A stretch of 9,248 nucleotides of DNA from DASQDT01 sp036380435 (GTDB lineage Bacteria > Acidobacteriota > Blastocatellia > Pyrinomonadales > Pyrinomonadaceae). Shown here one piece after another: positions 1 through 5,956 of the stretch. Positions within the stretch are counted from its first letter, which is position 1. Each line of letters starts with the position of its first letter. Under the pieces are notes generated by a model. The model saw only the letters and a program-made list of their open reading frames with translations, searched no databases and was not told where the DNA came from. The stretch lies in contig DASVES010000293.1 of assembly GCA_036380435.1 (NCBI GenBank), positions 1 through 9,248 of the forward strand. Direction: 5' to 3'. The position numbers and the translations under genes are program-made.

Positions 1-1
1 C

Positions 2-91
2 TTCATGTCGCGCGGGCAGAAGGCCAAACTCAAGTCGGCGATGGCGCGCAAGCGCAACAAGCGCAAGCAGCGCGGCTTCCGGCGTAGCTAG
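2..91 (+). CDS. rpsU: 30S ribosomal protein S21, C-terminal part (second copy, cut by window start)
   Basis: The plus strand reads the last 29 codons of S21 and stops at TAG (89-91). The visible protein starts FMSRGQKAKLKSAMARKR and ends in the basic KRKQRGFRRS tail typical of the family. It is identical, at protein level and over all 90 nt before the last stop base, to the 3' end of the complete minus-strand rpsU at 174-374. S21 is a small basic protein of the 30S subunit that sits near the anti-Shine-Dalgarno end of 16S rRNA and helps initiation. The 5' part lies outside the window, so whether this copy is complete or only a 3' fragment cannot be seen. The two copies converge on one hairpin terminator. 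Confidence 0.75.
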   Translation, partial: FMSRGQKAKLKSAMARKRNKRKQRGFRRS

Positions 92-113
92 ACGCCGCTC
101 ACAAAAAACATAA

Positions 114-152
114 GCGCGGGCGCGGGTCGATTGATTTGACCCGCGCCCGCGC
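114..152. terminator. Bidirectional intrinsic terminator between the two rpsU genes
   Basis: A perfect 15-bp GC-rich stem (114-128 with 138-152) encloses a 9-nt loop. Read on the minus strand it is followed by TTATGTTTTTTG, a good U-tract, so it should terminate the minus-strand rpsU efficiently. Read on the plus strand the following cctgtttattg is a poorer U-tract. Its place between two convergent stop codons fits a shared terminator. Confidence 0.85.
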
Positions 153-173
153 CCTGTTTATTGTGAGCGGCGT

Positions 174-374
174 TTAGCTACGCCGGAAGCCGCGCTGCTT
201 GCGCTTGTTGCGCTTGCGCGCCATCGCCGACTTGAGTTTGGCCTTCTGCCCGCGCGACATGAAGAAGGTGTGCTTCTTCGCGTCCTTGATGATCTCTTCC
301 GACATCACCTTGCGCTTGAAGCGGCGCAGCGCGCTCTCAATCGACTCACCCTGGTTGACATTGACTGTCGCCAT
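174..374 (-). CDS. rpsU: 30S ribosomal protein S21
   Basis: This is a complete 66-residue S21, within the usual length for the family. S21 is a late-assembling 30S protein that binds near the 3' end of 16S rRNA and influences translation initiation. Recognisable parts are the start MATVNVNQGESIESALRRF, the central FKRKVMSEEIIKDAKKH, and the Lys/Arg-rich tail ending GFRRS. The start is ATG at 374-372, with a GGAG Shine-Dalgarno element at 386-383 and an 8-nt spacer. It ends in TAA and runs into the hairpin terminator at 114-152. Its 3' end is duplicated in inverted orientation at 1-91. The gene upstream on this strand (ChaN-like) ends 219 bp away, so rpsU probably has its own promoter near 466-490. 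Confidence 0.95.
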   Translation of the reverse strand: MATVNVNQGESIESALRRFKRKVMSEEIIKDAKKHTFFMSRGQKAKLKSAMARKRNKRKQRGFRRS

Positions 375-593
375 TAATAAATCTCCGTTGCCAGAACCGA
401 GGCTGAAAATGTGCGGAGGCGCGTACGCGCGGCCCCGCGAGACGTTAGCAATTCCTGAGTCTTTAAGTAGTTAACTACTGATAATAGAAAGCAACACCTG
501 CCTCTCGGGTCGTAACCGACCGGTTATTGTGCCAAGCCGGGGCGGTTATGGCAAGCGCGCAAAGGTGGCGGAAGACCCGAGTGGCTCCCCGGC
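375..593. other. Intergenic spacer between rpsU and the chaN-like gene
   Basis: No coding sequence is convincing here. The rpsU leader occupies the left part. Near the chaN-like stop codon, 534-542 and 587-595 form a perfect 9-bp inverted repeat (aagccgggg / ccccggctt) around a 44-nt interior; the right arm overlaps the stop codon of the gene at 594. A longer-range 8-bp pairing (504-511 with 574-581) is also possible. There is no U-tract, so this is at best a weak or Rho-dependent end for the chaN-like transcript. Confidence 0.5.
466..526 (-). promoter_or_regulatory. Candidate promoter/operator region upstream of rpsU
   Basis: This AT-richer island lies in a GC-rich spacer. On the minus strand it contains TATTAT (486-481), a five-of-six match to a -10 box, but there is no convincing -35 at normal spacing. 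A perfect 14-bp palindrome, agtagttaactact (466-479), lies just downstream on that strand, about where transcription would start. A second inverted repeat, taaccg-ac-cggtta (513-526), lies upstream. These could be operator sites. Function is inferred from position only. Confidence 0.3.
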
Positions 594-1628
594 TTACCGG
601 GCGGCGGGGCGCGTCAGGACGATAAAGTCGCCGAGTTTCGACATCTCGCGCGCGTCGAAATCGGCGCGCGCGACGGCCGTCACAACGAGCGTGCGGGCCT
701 TTGGACGATAGCGACTGACGTGCTCGGGGACGCCGAGGCGCTCCTCGCTATGGAAAGTGCCGTTGACGTGGACGACGAGCGCGCGCTCGCGGCGCTTGAG
801 GTGCTCGACAATGGCATGGGCCATCGAGGCGTCGCGGAGGTTCTGCGCGTCGAGCAGGTGCAGGGCGCCGCCGTGCGCCGTCTGCGGCGGGGGCGTGTTT
901 GCGGTCGTAGCTGGAGCTGCCGGCAACTGGCTCGGGCGCGCGGCCGCGCCGCCCATGAAGGCGTTGAACTTCTCGGCGTAGACGCGCGAGGCCGGCGCGA
1001 ACGGCAGGGGCGGGAGCCAGCTTCGCGCTTCCGCCGTCAGCTCGGAGAGCGACGCGGGGCCATGCTGTGAGACGCGCGAGACGTAGCGCGCCGGGGCGTT
1101 CGCGGCGATGACGGGAAGCTTGTGCTCGCGGGCGAACTCGACGAGCGGGCGGTAGTCCGTCTGGTAGTTCTTCCACGGGCGGCTCGCGGCGAGGAAATGT
1201 CTCTCGCTGATGAGGCCGGAGAGGTATTCGTCGAGGACGATCTGCACGTCGCGCTCGAACATCTCCATGGAGAGAGACACGGGGCGGCGCTCTTTCGCGT
1301 TGCCCTCCAGCGCGAAGCGCGCGTGTGCGCGCCGCAGCAGCTCGGCCTCCAACAGGTGCGCCCCCGCGTCGTCGTGCGTCTCGCCGACGAAAACGATGTC
1401 GGCGTCGCTCAGCGCCTCGACCACGGCGTCGAGCGTGGTGGCGTTGCCCTTCGAGTCGAAGACGCGCAGCGACGCCGGCTCGATCCGCGGCGCGGACTGC
1501 GCCTGCGGCGAACCCTGCGGCGCGGGCGTTTGCTGCTGCGCCGCGGCCGCGTGCGGAAGCGCGAGCGTCAGGGCGAGCGTCAGGAGCGCGTTGAGAATAG
1601 TTCGGTTCACGTTCGGATTTTTTATCAC
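594..1628 (-). CDS. Secreted ChaN-like protein (haem-binding uptake / Tiki superfamily)
   Basis: This 344-residue protein is recognised as the ChaN-type family (DUF399, cofactor haem-binding, PF04187). Residues 1-30 form a Sec signal peptide ending HAAAA with no lipobox cysteine, so it is probably periplasmic or secreted rather than a lipoprotein. Family landmarks are VGETHD (81-86), SMEMFERD (120-127), DYRPLVEFAREH (158-169), LPVIAANAPARYV (171-183), AQNLRDASMA (261-270) and VNGTFHSEERLGV (288-300). GETHD and the late His motif are the conserved core of the superfamily. Campylobacter ChaN binds haem and is iron-regulated; other relatives look like metalloproteases, so the exact activity here is open. 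A Pro/Ala/Thr-rich insert spans about 231-255. The start is GTG at 1628-1626 with no clear Shine-Dalgarno; a second GTG at residue 7 would keep the signal peptide. No TonB receptor or iron gene is adjacent. Confidence 0.85.
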   Translation of the reverse strand: MIKNPNVNRTILNALLTLALTLALPHAAAAQQQTPAPQGSPQAQSAPRIEPASLRVFDSKGNATTLDAVVEALSDADIVFVGETHDDAGAHLLEAELLRRAHARFALEGNAKERRPVSLSMEMFERDVQIVLDEYLSGLISERHFLAASRPWKNYQTDYRPLVEFAREHKLPVIAANAPARYVSRVSQHGPASLSELTAEARSWLPPLPFAPASRVYAEKFNAFMGGAAARPSQLPAAPATTANTPPPQTAHGGALHLLDAQNLRDASMAHAIVEHLKRRERALVVHVNGTFHSEERLGVPEHVSRYRPKARTLVVTAVARADFDAREMSKLGDFIVLTRPAAR

Positions 1629-1702
1629 TTCGGATGTATAAGAGCAAACGGCCGCGCGGCGGGCGCGGGCGCGGCGAACCGTAGACGACGAAAGGGCGTG
1701 TG
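1629..1702. promoter_or_regulatory. Divergent promoter region, chaN-like / exonuclease
   Basis: Only 74 bp separate two divergent starts, so both promoters must lie here or overlap the coding ends. A TATA-containing stretch, gatgtataagag (1633-1644), could give a -10 for the plus strand (TATAAG) or the minus strand (TTATAC). No good -35 is visible. For the exonuclease gene, AAAGGG at 1691-1696 serves as the Shine-Dalgarno. Confidence 0.35.
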
Positions 1703-2266
1703 ATGGGAGAGATATTCGTGAGCACGGACGTGGAGGCCGACGGCCCCGTCCCCGGCCTGAACTCGATGCTCAGCCTCGGCTCGGCGGCCTACCTGCCGGA
1801 CAAGACTCTGGTCGCCACCTTCGAGGCCAACATCGAGACGCTGGAGGGCGCCTCCGGCCACCCCGAGACGATGCGCTGGTGGACGACGCAGGAGGCGGCC
1901 TGGCGCGCCTGCCGCGAGAACCCGCGTCCGGCCGCCGAGGTGATGACGGATTACCTCGCGTGGCTCAAGGGACTTCCCGGCCGCCCCGTGTTCGTCGCCT
2001 ATCCGGCCGCCTTCGACTTCATGTACGTCTGCTGGTATCTCAATCGCTTCACCGGCCGAAACCCCTTCGGCTGGGTCGCTCTCGACATCAAGACCTTCGC
2101 CATGGCGATGCTCGACACGGACTTCCACGACACCGTCAAGAGCCGCATGCCCCCGCGCTGGTTCGACGCCGACCTCCCGCACACACACAAGGCCCTCGAC
2201 GACGCCATCGAGCAGGGCGCACTCTTCTGCAACATGCTGGCGGAGCATAAAAGCCGTGAATCGTAA
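1703..2266 (+). CDS. DEDDh-type 3'-5' exonuclease (DnaQ/RNase T-like)
   Basis: This 187-residue stand-alone exonuclease-fold protein would use two metal ions to remove nucleotides from 3' ends. The DEDDh residues can be assigned by eye: D9 and E11 in FVSTDVEADG (motif I), D105 in VAYPAAFDFMYV (motif II), and H162 and D167 in HTHKALDDA (motif III, HxAxxD pattern). D128 in ALDIKTFAM also fits the fold. The length is that of a single exonuclease domain with no polymerase or BRCT part, so DNA or RNA substrate cannot be told. The start is ATG 1703, six nt after AAAGGG; the preceding in-frame GTG at 1700 would leave only three nt. The last codons overlap the first units of the heptamer repeat that follows. 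It is divergent from the chaN-like gene and convergent with the PLP enzyme gene. Confidence 0.85.
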   Translation: MGEIFVSTDVEADGPVPGLNSMLSLGSAAYLPDKTLVATFEANIETLEGASGHPETMRWWTTQEAAWRACRENPRPAAEVMTDYLAWLKGLPGRPVFVAYPAAFDFMYVCWYLNRFTGRNPFGWVALDIKTFAMAMLDTDFHDTVKSRMPPRWFDADLPHTHKALDDAIEQGALFCNMLAEHKSRES

Positions 2267-2357
2267 ATCGTGAATCGTGAATCGATTGCCGGTCGTCCGA
2301 CTGCGGCTCATCATTCAAGTTGAGCCGCCCTCGACCACGATTGACGATTGACGATTG
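2259..2357. repeat. Inverted heptamer arrays flanking a hairpin
   Basis: Four 7-bp units of the form aatcgtR start at 2259, 2266, 2273 and 2280. Three complementary acgattg units start at 2337, 2344 and 2351. Between them lies a perfect 8-bp hairpin, gcggctca (2303-2310) with tgagccgc (2321-2328), loop 10 nt. The whole could fold as one long stem. The first units overlap the exonuclease stop codon (2264-2266). There is no U-tract, but the position between convergent genes would suit a transcription end. Confidence 0.8.
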
Positions 2358-2364
2358 CGGCAGG

Positions 2365-2447
2365 GAACACGGATGAGACGGATGAGACGGATGAGACGGA
2401 TGAGCACGAATCCGTGTCAATCCATCTCATCCGTCTTATCCGTGTTC
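2365..2447. repeat. Inverted repeat with four tandem 9-bp units
   Basis: The 9-bp unit acggatgag occurs four times in tandem at 2369-2404. The outer 22 bp (2365-2386) pair with 2426-2447 with a single mismatch, giving a doublet with arms starting gaacacggat. The interior carries a further atccgtg copy. This is a non-coding repeat element; the Met-Arg repeat read from it in the plus frame is a by-product. It fills the rest of the gap to the stop codon of the PLP enzyme gene at 2469. Confidence 0.85.
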
Positions 2448-2468
2448 TCCTCGCGGCCGCGAACGCGC

Positions 2469-3599
2469 TCACCAGCCGCGGTGTATCTCCCAACGGTCGG
2501 TGACGCGCCCGCCTTCGACGACGTTATAGAAGGCGTGCTGCGCCGCCGTCAGACAAGAGTGGTTGGCGAGGACGCGCACGCGCGAGCCGACCTTCAGACG
2601 TTCGACGGCGTCTCCTCCCGCGTCGCCGCCGGCCACAATCTCGCCATGCTCCTGCGAAAGCCCCCCGACGCGCAGGCCCATGTCGCGGCCTTCGAGGTCG
2701 AACACCCGACCGTAGCCGCAAGTCGAATCGAACTCAACTGCGCCGCGATCCTTCGAGAGCGCGACCGCCCCCGCGTCGATGATTATTTTCCGCCGCGCCG
2801 GGTCGCGGTGGACGACCGAGGCGAGGACGGTCAGCGCGCAGTCGTCAAAGCCGCAGCTCCCGAGCGTCGCCTGGAAGGCGTCGAAGAAGATGTAGTTGCC
2901 GGGTCGCGCCTCGTCCACTCCCTTGAGATGATCGACCGTGGTGATGGTCGGCGTCGAGCCGATGCTGACGACGGGGACAGCGACGCCCGACGCGCGCAGG
3001 CGCTCGGCCAACTCCACCGTCACGTCCCGCTCGGTGCGCGCGATGGCGAGCAGTTCTTCGGGCGAGCGCGCGTGATAGGAGTGGCCGGCGTGTGTGAGCA
3101 GCCCGGCGAAGCGCAGGTGCGCCGAGTCGGAGATGAGGCGGGGAATCTCGACGGCCTCGCGCGCGCGTGGCTCGACGCCGCAGCGGTGATAGCCGCAATC
3201 GACTTTGAGGAAAACGTCGAGCGTGACGGCCGCGCGCCGTGCGTGATCGTCAAGCAGACGCATCGTCTCGGCGTCGTCCGTGATGAGCGCGAAGCGGTCG
3301 CACCGGCGGGCGAGCGAGACCGCCTCGTCGAACTTGCCCGGCTCGATGGGGACGGCGTAGGTGATGTCGGTGAATCCGTGCCCGAGGAAGGCGCGGGCCT
3401 CGGCGAGCGTCGAGACGGTGATGGCGCCCGAGTGGCCGCCCGTTTGGATGCGCGCCACCTCGACGCACTTGTGCGTCTTGACGTGCGGGCGCAGGGCAGC
3501 GTCCATCTCACGCACACGCGACGAGACGCGCTCGGCATTGCGTCGCACGCGCTCCACGTCGAGCAATAGCGAAGGCGTCTTTAGTGATTCGAGTTCCAT
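2469..3599 (-). CDS. PLP enzyme, D-serine dehydratase / D-threonine aldolase family
   Basis: This 376-residue fold-type III PLP enzyme has an N-terminal alanine-racemase-like barrel (about 5-240) and a C-terminal beta domain (about 255-365, D-serine dehydratase-like, PF14031). The PLP lysine is K41 in RPHVKTHK. Other landmarks are VDCGYHRCG (133-141), GLLTHAGHSY (166-175), SIGSTPT (212-218) and ARPGNYIFFD (231-240). The family cleaves D-threonine to glycine and acetaldehyde or converts D-serine to pyruvate and ammonia, with a divalent metal held by the C-terminal domain. Here the metal motif reads H347-S-C349. His-x-Cys is the zinc pair of eukaryotic D-serine dehydratases, whereas D-threonine aldolases carry His-x-Asp, so D-serine dehydratase activity is favoured (inference). 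There is no signal peptide, so it is cytoplasmic. The ATG at 3599 lies two nt from a palindromic element, and its Shine-Dalgarno (GAG in actgagaatca) is weak and inside the element. Confidence 0.88.
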   Translation of the reverse strand: MELESLKTPSLLLDVERVRRNAERVSSRVREMDAALRPHVKTHKCVEVARIQTGGHSGAITVSTLAEARAFLGHGFTDITYAVPIEPGKFDEAVSLARRCDRFALITDDAETMRLLDDHARRAAVTLDVFLKVDCGYHRCGVEPRAREAVEIPRLISDSAHLRFAGLLTHAGHSYHARSPEELLAIARTERDVTVELAERLRASGVAVPVVSIGSTPTITTVDHLKGVDEARPGNYIFFDAFQATLGSCGFDDCALTVLASVVHRDPARRKIIIDAGAVALSKDRGAVEFDSTCGYGRVFDLEGRDMGLRVGGLSQEHGEIVAGGDAGGDAVERLKVGSRVRVLANHSCLTAAQHAFYNVVEGGRVTDRWEIHRGW

Positions 3600-3600
3600 T

Positions 3601-3678
3601 GATTCTCAGTAGGACAGGCAATCCTGCCTGTCATTGCAAGTAAGCAGACAGGCAAGAATGCCTGTCCTACTGAGATTC
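3601..3678. repeat. REPIN-like palindromic doublet
   Basis: Left arm 3601-3632 and right arm 3647-3678 are 32-bp inverted copies with three mismatches, separated by 14 nt. Each arm contains its own palindrome: gacaggc-N6-gcctgtc at 3613-3632 and again at 3647-3666. The element fills almost the whole gap between the stop codon of the gene at 3681 and the start codon at 3599. It may act as a terminator or mRNA stabiliser for the first gene and could hide the ribosome binding site of the second. Confidence 0.88.
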
Positions 3679-3680
3679 TA

Positions 3681-5798
3681 TCACTGCACGGTGATGAAGA
3701 CATCGGCGCGACTGGTCGCGCCGCCGGCGGTGGTGACGACGACGGAGGCGGGGCCGGCGGGAGTGTTGTCGGGGAAGCGGACGTTGATCTGTTCGAGTCC
3801 GGGGAAGCCGCCGGAAGCGCCCGCGTACTCGACCACGGCCGCGCGCCCGCCGACGGTGACGCTGACGGGCAGGGAATTGCGCCAGCCCGTGCCGAAGAGG
3901 GCGACGACCGAAGGCTGAGCGCCGAAGCTCGCGGGGAAGGGCGAGCGTGTGTAGCGGTTGCCGGAGACGAGGAGCGCGACCGCTTCGCCCGCGCCGGTCT
4001 GCGGCAGGGTGAAGAGACCGGGGTTAGCGTTAACGATTCTTGCGTCCTCGGCCGCGATGACGATGCCGCCCACGGTGACGACCACCGAGCCGTCGCCCGA
4101 GCCGAGCGCGACGGGTATGTGGACGTTGATCTGCGTGTCGTTGAAGGAGAGCACAGGGACGCTGTTGCCTTCGACGCTGACGCGCACGCCGCGCTGTGCG
4201 GCCTCAGCCTCGGTCGCGCCGCTCAGGCCGCGCGCGAGCCCCGTGCCACGGATCGCGGCGAGGCCGCCCGAAGGCGCGTCGCCCTGAAGGCTTGCGGCGT
4301 TGGTCATCGTCAGGCGGCCGACTGCGCCGAAGACGGTATCGACGCCGAGGGCGAGGCCGGATAGACCTTGCGTGAACTCGTCGTCGGCGAGGGCGAAGAT
4401 GGAGCCGTCGCGCAGCAGGCCGTTGAGCGAGGGGTCTGGGAAAGCCTGGACGAGTGGGATGCCGCCGTTGCCGCCATCGGCCGGGAGGTCGTGCTCGCCC
4501 GTCGCGTCTTCAATCAGGTAGACGGCGCCGTCGCGCCCGACGGTCAGGCCGTGGAGGACGAGGTTGTTGTCGATGAAGAGGCCGCTGACGGCGATGTCGT
4601 CCACGTCGCCGTAACCGTCGCCGTCGGTGTCGTAGACGGCGAGCAGTCGAGAGTCGTTGCCGGCCGAGTGCGTGAAGACGACGCCGCGGGAGTTGGCGGC
4701 GATGTCGAGCGGGGCATCCTCGGCTCCGGCGGAGAAGGGGAAGGTGTAGAAGGGCGTGGGGTCGAGCGTGTCGGGCACAAGGTCGTTGTCCGTGTCGCGC
4801 ACGGCGCGTATCTCGTTCGACTGGAAGTCGGCGATGAGCAGATCGCCGCCGGGCAGGAGCGCGAGCGCGTTGGCGTTGAAGAGGCGGTCGTCGCCGACGC
4901 GGACGAGTTCACGCGAGCGCGCGGGGTCGAAGCCGCCGCCTGCGAAGTCGCGGACGAGGAGGACGACGCCGGGCGACGGCTCGTTGTTGGGGTCGTTGGG
5001 GTTGTCGGAGTTGTAGTAGCCGCTCGAAGAGACGACGACGAATTCGCGGCCCGTGGCGGAGACGCCCGCGACGACAGAGACGGCCGAGGGCATACGGAAG
5101 TCGCGGCCGAGGTCGAAGGTGGGCGGCGTGCCGGGGTCGCGCACGAAGTCGCCGTTCGAGTCGCGGCCGACGAGGAGGACGCCGGTGAGCACGTCGTCGC
5201 CGGTGTTGGCGGTGCCGCGTGTGTCGATGGAAGAGAAGACTTCGTAGCGGGAACCGGAGCGGCCGAGGGCGATGTCGAAGGAGCCGCCGTCGGTGTCGAA
5301 GGTGGTGCGCTCGTCGGCCGCGAGGTCGCCCGTCTGGTCGGCGTACTGCTCATTAGTGCCGCCAGCATTTGTGAGGTTGAATTGCGACGTGTGCAGCACG
5401 CGGCTGAGCGGGGTGCCCGGCCGCAGCGGCGTGATGCTTCCGAGCACGTGCGGGGAGAGAGCGGAGGGATTCCTCTCCAGCCCCGCGCGTGCTCGTCGTC
5501 CCCCGTCAGGACGGGCGGGGGGAAGGCGGCGCGCGCCTTCCCGTATCTGTGTCTGTGTGCGCTCGCGGAGCGCGGGCGCGCGCGGGTCTCGCTGCGGCGC
5601 GTAGGCGCCCGCGCGAGTCGTCGCATGAGTCTGGTCGTCCGGCGTCTTCGTGCGCGCGTCGAGAGCGCGGCGGAGGTCGGGCGCGTACTGGCGGCGCGCG
5701 AGGTTCTGCGCGCGGCCGGCGAAGCGAGCAGTCGCGAAGAAGGAAGCGGCGAGCAGGAGAGCGCAGAGGATGGTGACGAGGCGAATGAGCTTCGACAT
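3681..5798 (-). CDS. Secreted beta-propeller-like protein with Solibacter-type C-terminal region
   Basis: This 705-residue exported protein has a hydrophobic N-terminal signal (about 5-28). An Arg/Pro-rich segment follows (about 35-135). Residues 150-500 look like propeller blades, with motifs such as VGRDSNGDF, RLFNANALALLPGGDLLIAD and HGLTVGRDGAVYLIED. Asp-rich, probably calcium-binding loops appear at 335-347 (DTDNDLVPDTLDP) and 390-401 (DTDGDGYGDVDD). Residues 499-705 match the Solibacter C-terminal pattern (TIGR03437): TNAASL, AIRGTGLA, FNDTQINVHIP, NPGLFTL, FGTGW, VVEYAG, GLEQINVRFP. Role unknown; related proteins are extracellular and the tail resembles an Ig-like adhesion or anchoring module. 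The start is ATG 5798-5796 with no clear Shine-Dalgarno. Codons 62-120 coincide with a chain of DNA hairpins and may be an in-frame insertion. Confidence 0.8.
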   Translation of the reverse strand: MSKLIRLVTILCALLLAASFFATARFAGRAQNLARRQYAPDLRRALDARTKTPDDQTHATTRAGAYAPQRDPRAPALRERTQTQIREGARRLPPARPDGGRRARAGLERNPSALSPHVLGSITPLRPGTPLSRVLHTSQFNLTNAGGTNEQYADQTGDLAADERTTFDTDGGSFDIALGRSGSRYEVFSSIDTRGTANTGDDVLTGVLLVGRDSNGDFVRDPGTPPTFDLGRDFRMPSAVSVVAGVSATGREFVVVSSSGYYNSDNPNDPNNEPSPGVVLLVRDFAGGGFDPARSRELVRVGDDRLFNANALALLPGGDLLIADFQSNEIRAVRDTDNDLVPDTLDPTPFYTFPFSAGAEDAPLDIAANSRGVVFTHSAGNDSRLLAVYDTDGDGYGDVDDIAVSGLFIDNNLVLHGLTVGRDGAVYLIEDATGEHDLPADGGNGGIPLVQAFPDPSLNGLLRDGSIFALADDEFTQGLSGLALGVDTVFGAVGRLTMTNAASLQGDAPSGGLAAIRGTGLARGLSGATEAEAAQRGVRVSVEGNSVPVLSFNDTQINVHIPVALGSGDGSVVVTVGGIVIAAEDARIVNANPGLFTLPQTGAGEAVALLVSGNRYTRSPFPASFGAQPSVVALFGTGWRNSLPVSVTVGGRAAVVEYAGASGGFPGLEQINVRFPDNTPAGPASVVVTTAGGATSRADVFITVQ
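5441..5614. repeat. Cluster of five hairpins inside the coding sequence
   Basis: Five inverted repeats follow each other: 5441-5455 with 5481-5495 (15 bp, one mismatch, cgagcacgtgcgggg); 5502-5507 with 5510-5515 (6 bp); 5520-5528 with 5534-5542 (9 bp, gggaaggcg); 5559-5564 with 5568-5573 (6 bp); 5570-5579 with 5605-5614 (10 bp, gcgcgggcgc). They lie within codons 62-120 of the gene at 3681-5798. High GC raises the chance of short stems, but the first and last are longer than expected by chance. An inserted palindromic element is possible. Confidence 0.6.
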
Positions 5799-5956
5799 GA
5801 TGCTTGAAAACCCCGCGGCGTGTGCCGCGCTAATGTGTGCGGCGGAGGTGAGACGGCGTGCGCCTAAAGCCTATGGTCGTGTCGCACGCCGCCTCACCGC
5901 CGCCGCGCCGTGGCCGCGAAGCCCCTCGACGCGGCCACAGTGCTAAGTCGCACGAA
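5799..5956. other. Intergenic spacer with two strong hairpins
   Basis: The spacer holds two inverted repeats. Positions 5910-5918 and 5930-5938 form a perfect 9-bp stem (gtggccgcg) with an 11-nt loop, 19 nt after the stop of the FecR-type gene on the minus strand, a plausible transcript-end hairpin though it lacks a U-tract. Positions 5847-5862 and 5883-5898 form a 16-bp stem with one mismatch and a 20-nt loop. No convincing promoter for the gene at 5798 can be read; a weak -10-like CATTAG lies on the minus strand near 5829-5834. Confidence 0.65.

Larger units (their letters stand above)
1..264. repeat. Large inverted repeat made by two tail-to-tail rpsU 3' ends
   Basis: Positions 1-104 are the reverse complement of 161-264 with one mismatch, at 91/174, which turns one stop codon from TAA into TAG. 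The match covers 90 nt of S21 coding sequence plus 13 nt after the stop. Nearer the centre the arms diverge by a few substitutions and one indel (105-113 against 153-160), then pair again as the perfect 15-bp terminator stem. The left arm is open at the window edge, so the full length is unknown. Confidence 0.9.

Noticed and set aside
1..264. Fold-back assembly artefact as the explanation of the rpsU palindrome
   Set aside because: The arms differ at position 91/174 and at several central positions, which a simple fold-back would not create; it is still not fully excluded without reads.
534..595. tRNA-like fold with an acceptor-like stem GCCGGGG/CCCCGGC
   Set aside because: The stem is perfect, but the length is only about 60 nt and there is no T-loop, anticodon arm or CCA context.
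1625..2314. 229-codon minus-strand open frame opposite the exonuclease
   Set aside because: It is antisense to a protein with all DEDDh residues, and its first residues come from the heptamer repeats.
2259..2447. Possible CRISPR array
   Set aside because: The repeat units are 7 and 9 bp without unique spacers of 25-40 bp, and no cas gene is present.
2355..3569. 404-codon plus-strand open frame starting in the nonamer repeat
   Set aside because: It begins with a Met-Arg repeat read from the tandem nonamers and then runs antisense to the clearly conserved PLP enzyme.
4368..5807. 479-codon plus-strand open frame opposite the secreted propeller gene
   Set aside because: It is antisense to a gene with a signal peptide and recognisable C-terminal domain; its Val/Glu/Ala/Arg-rich, non-domain sequence is what a GC-rich antisense frame gives.
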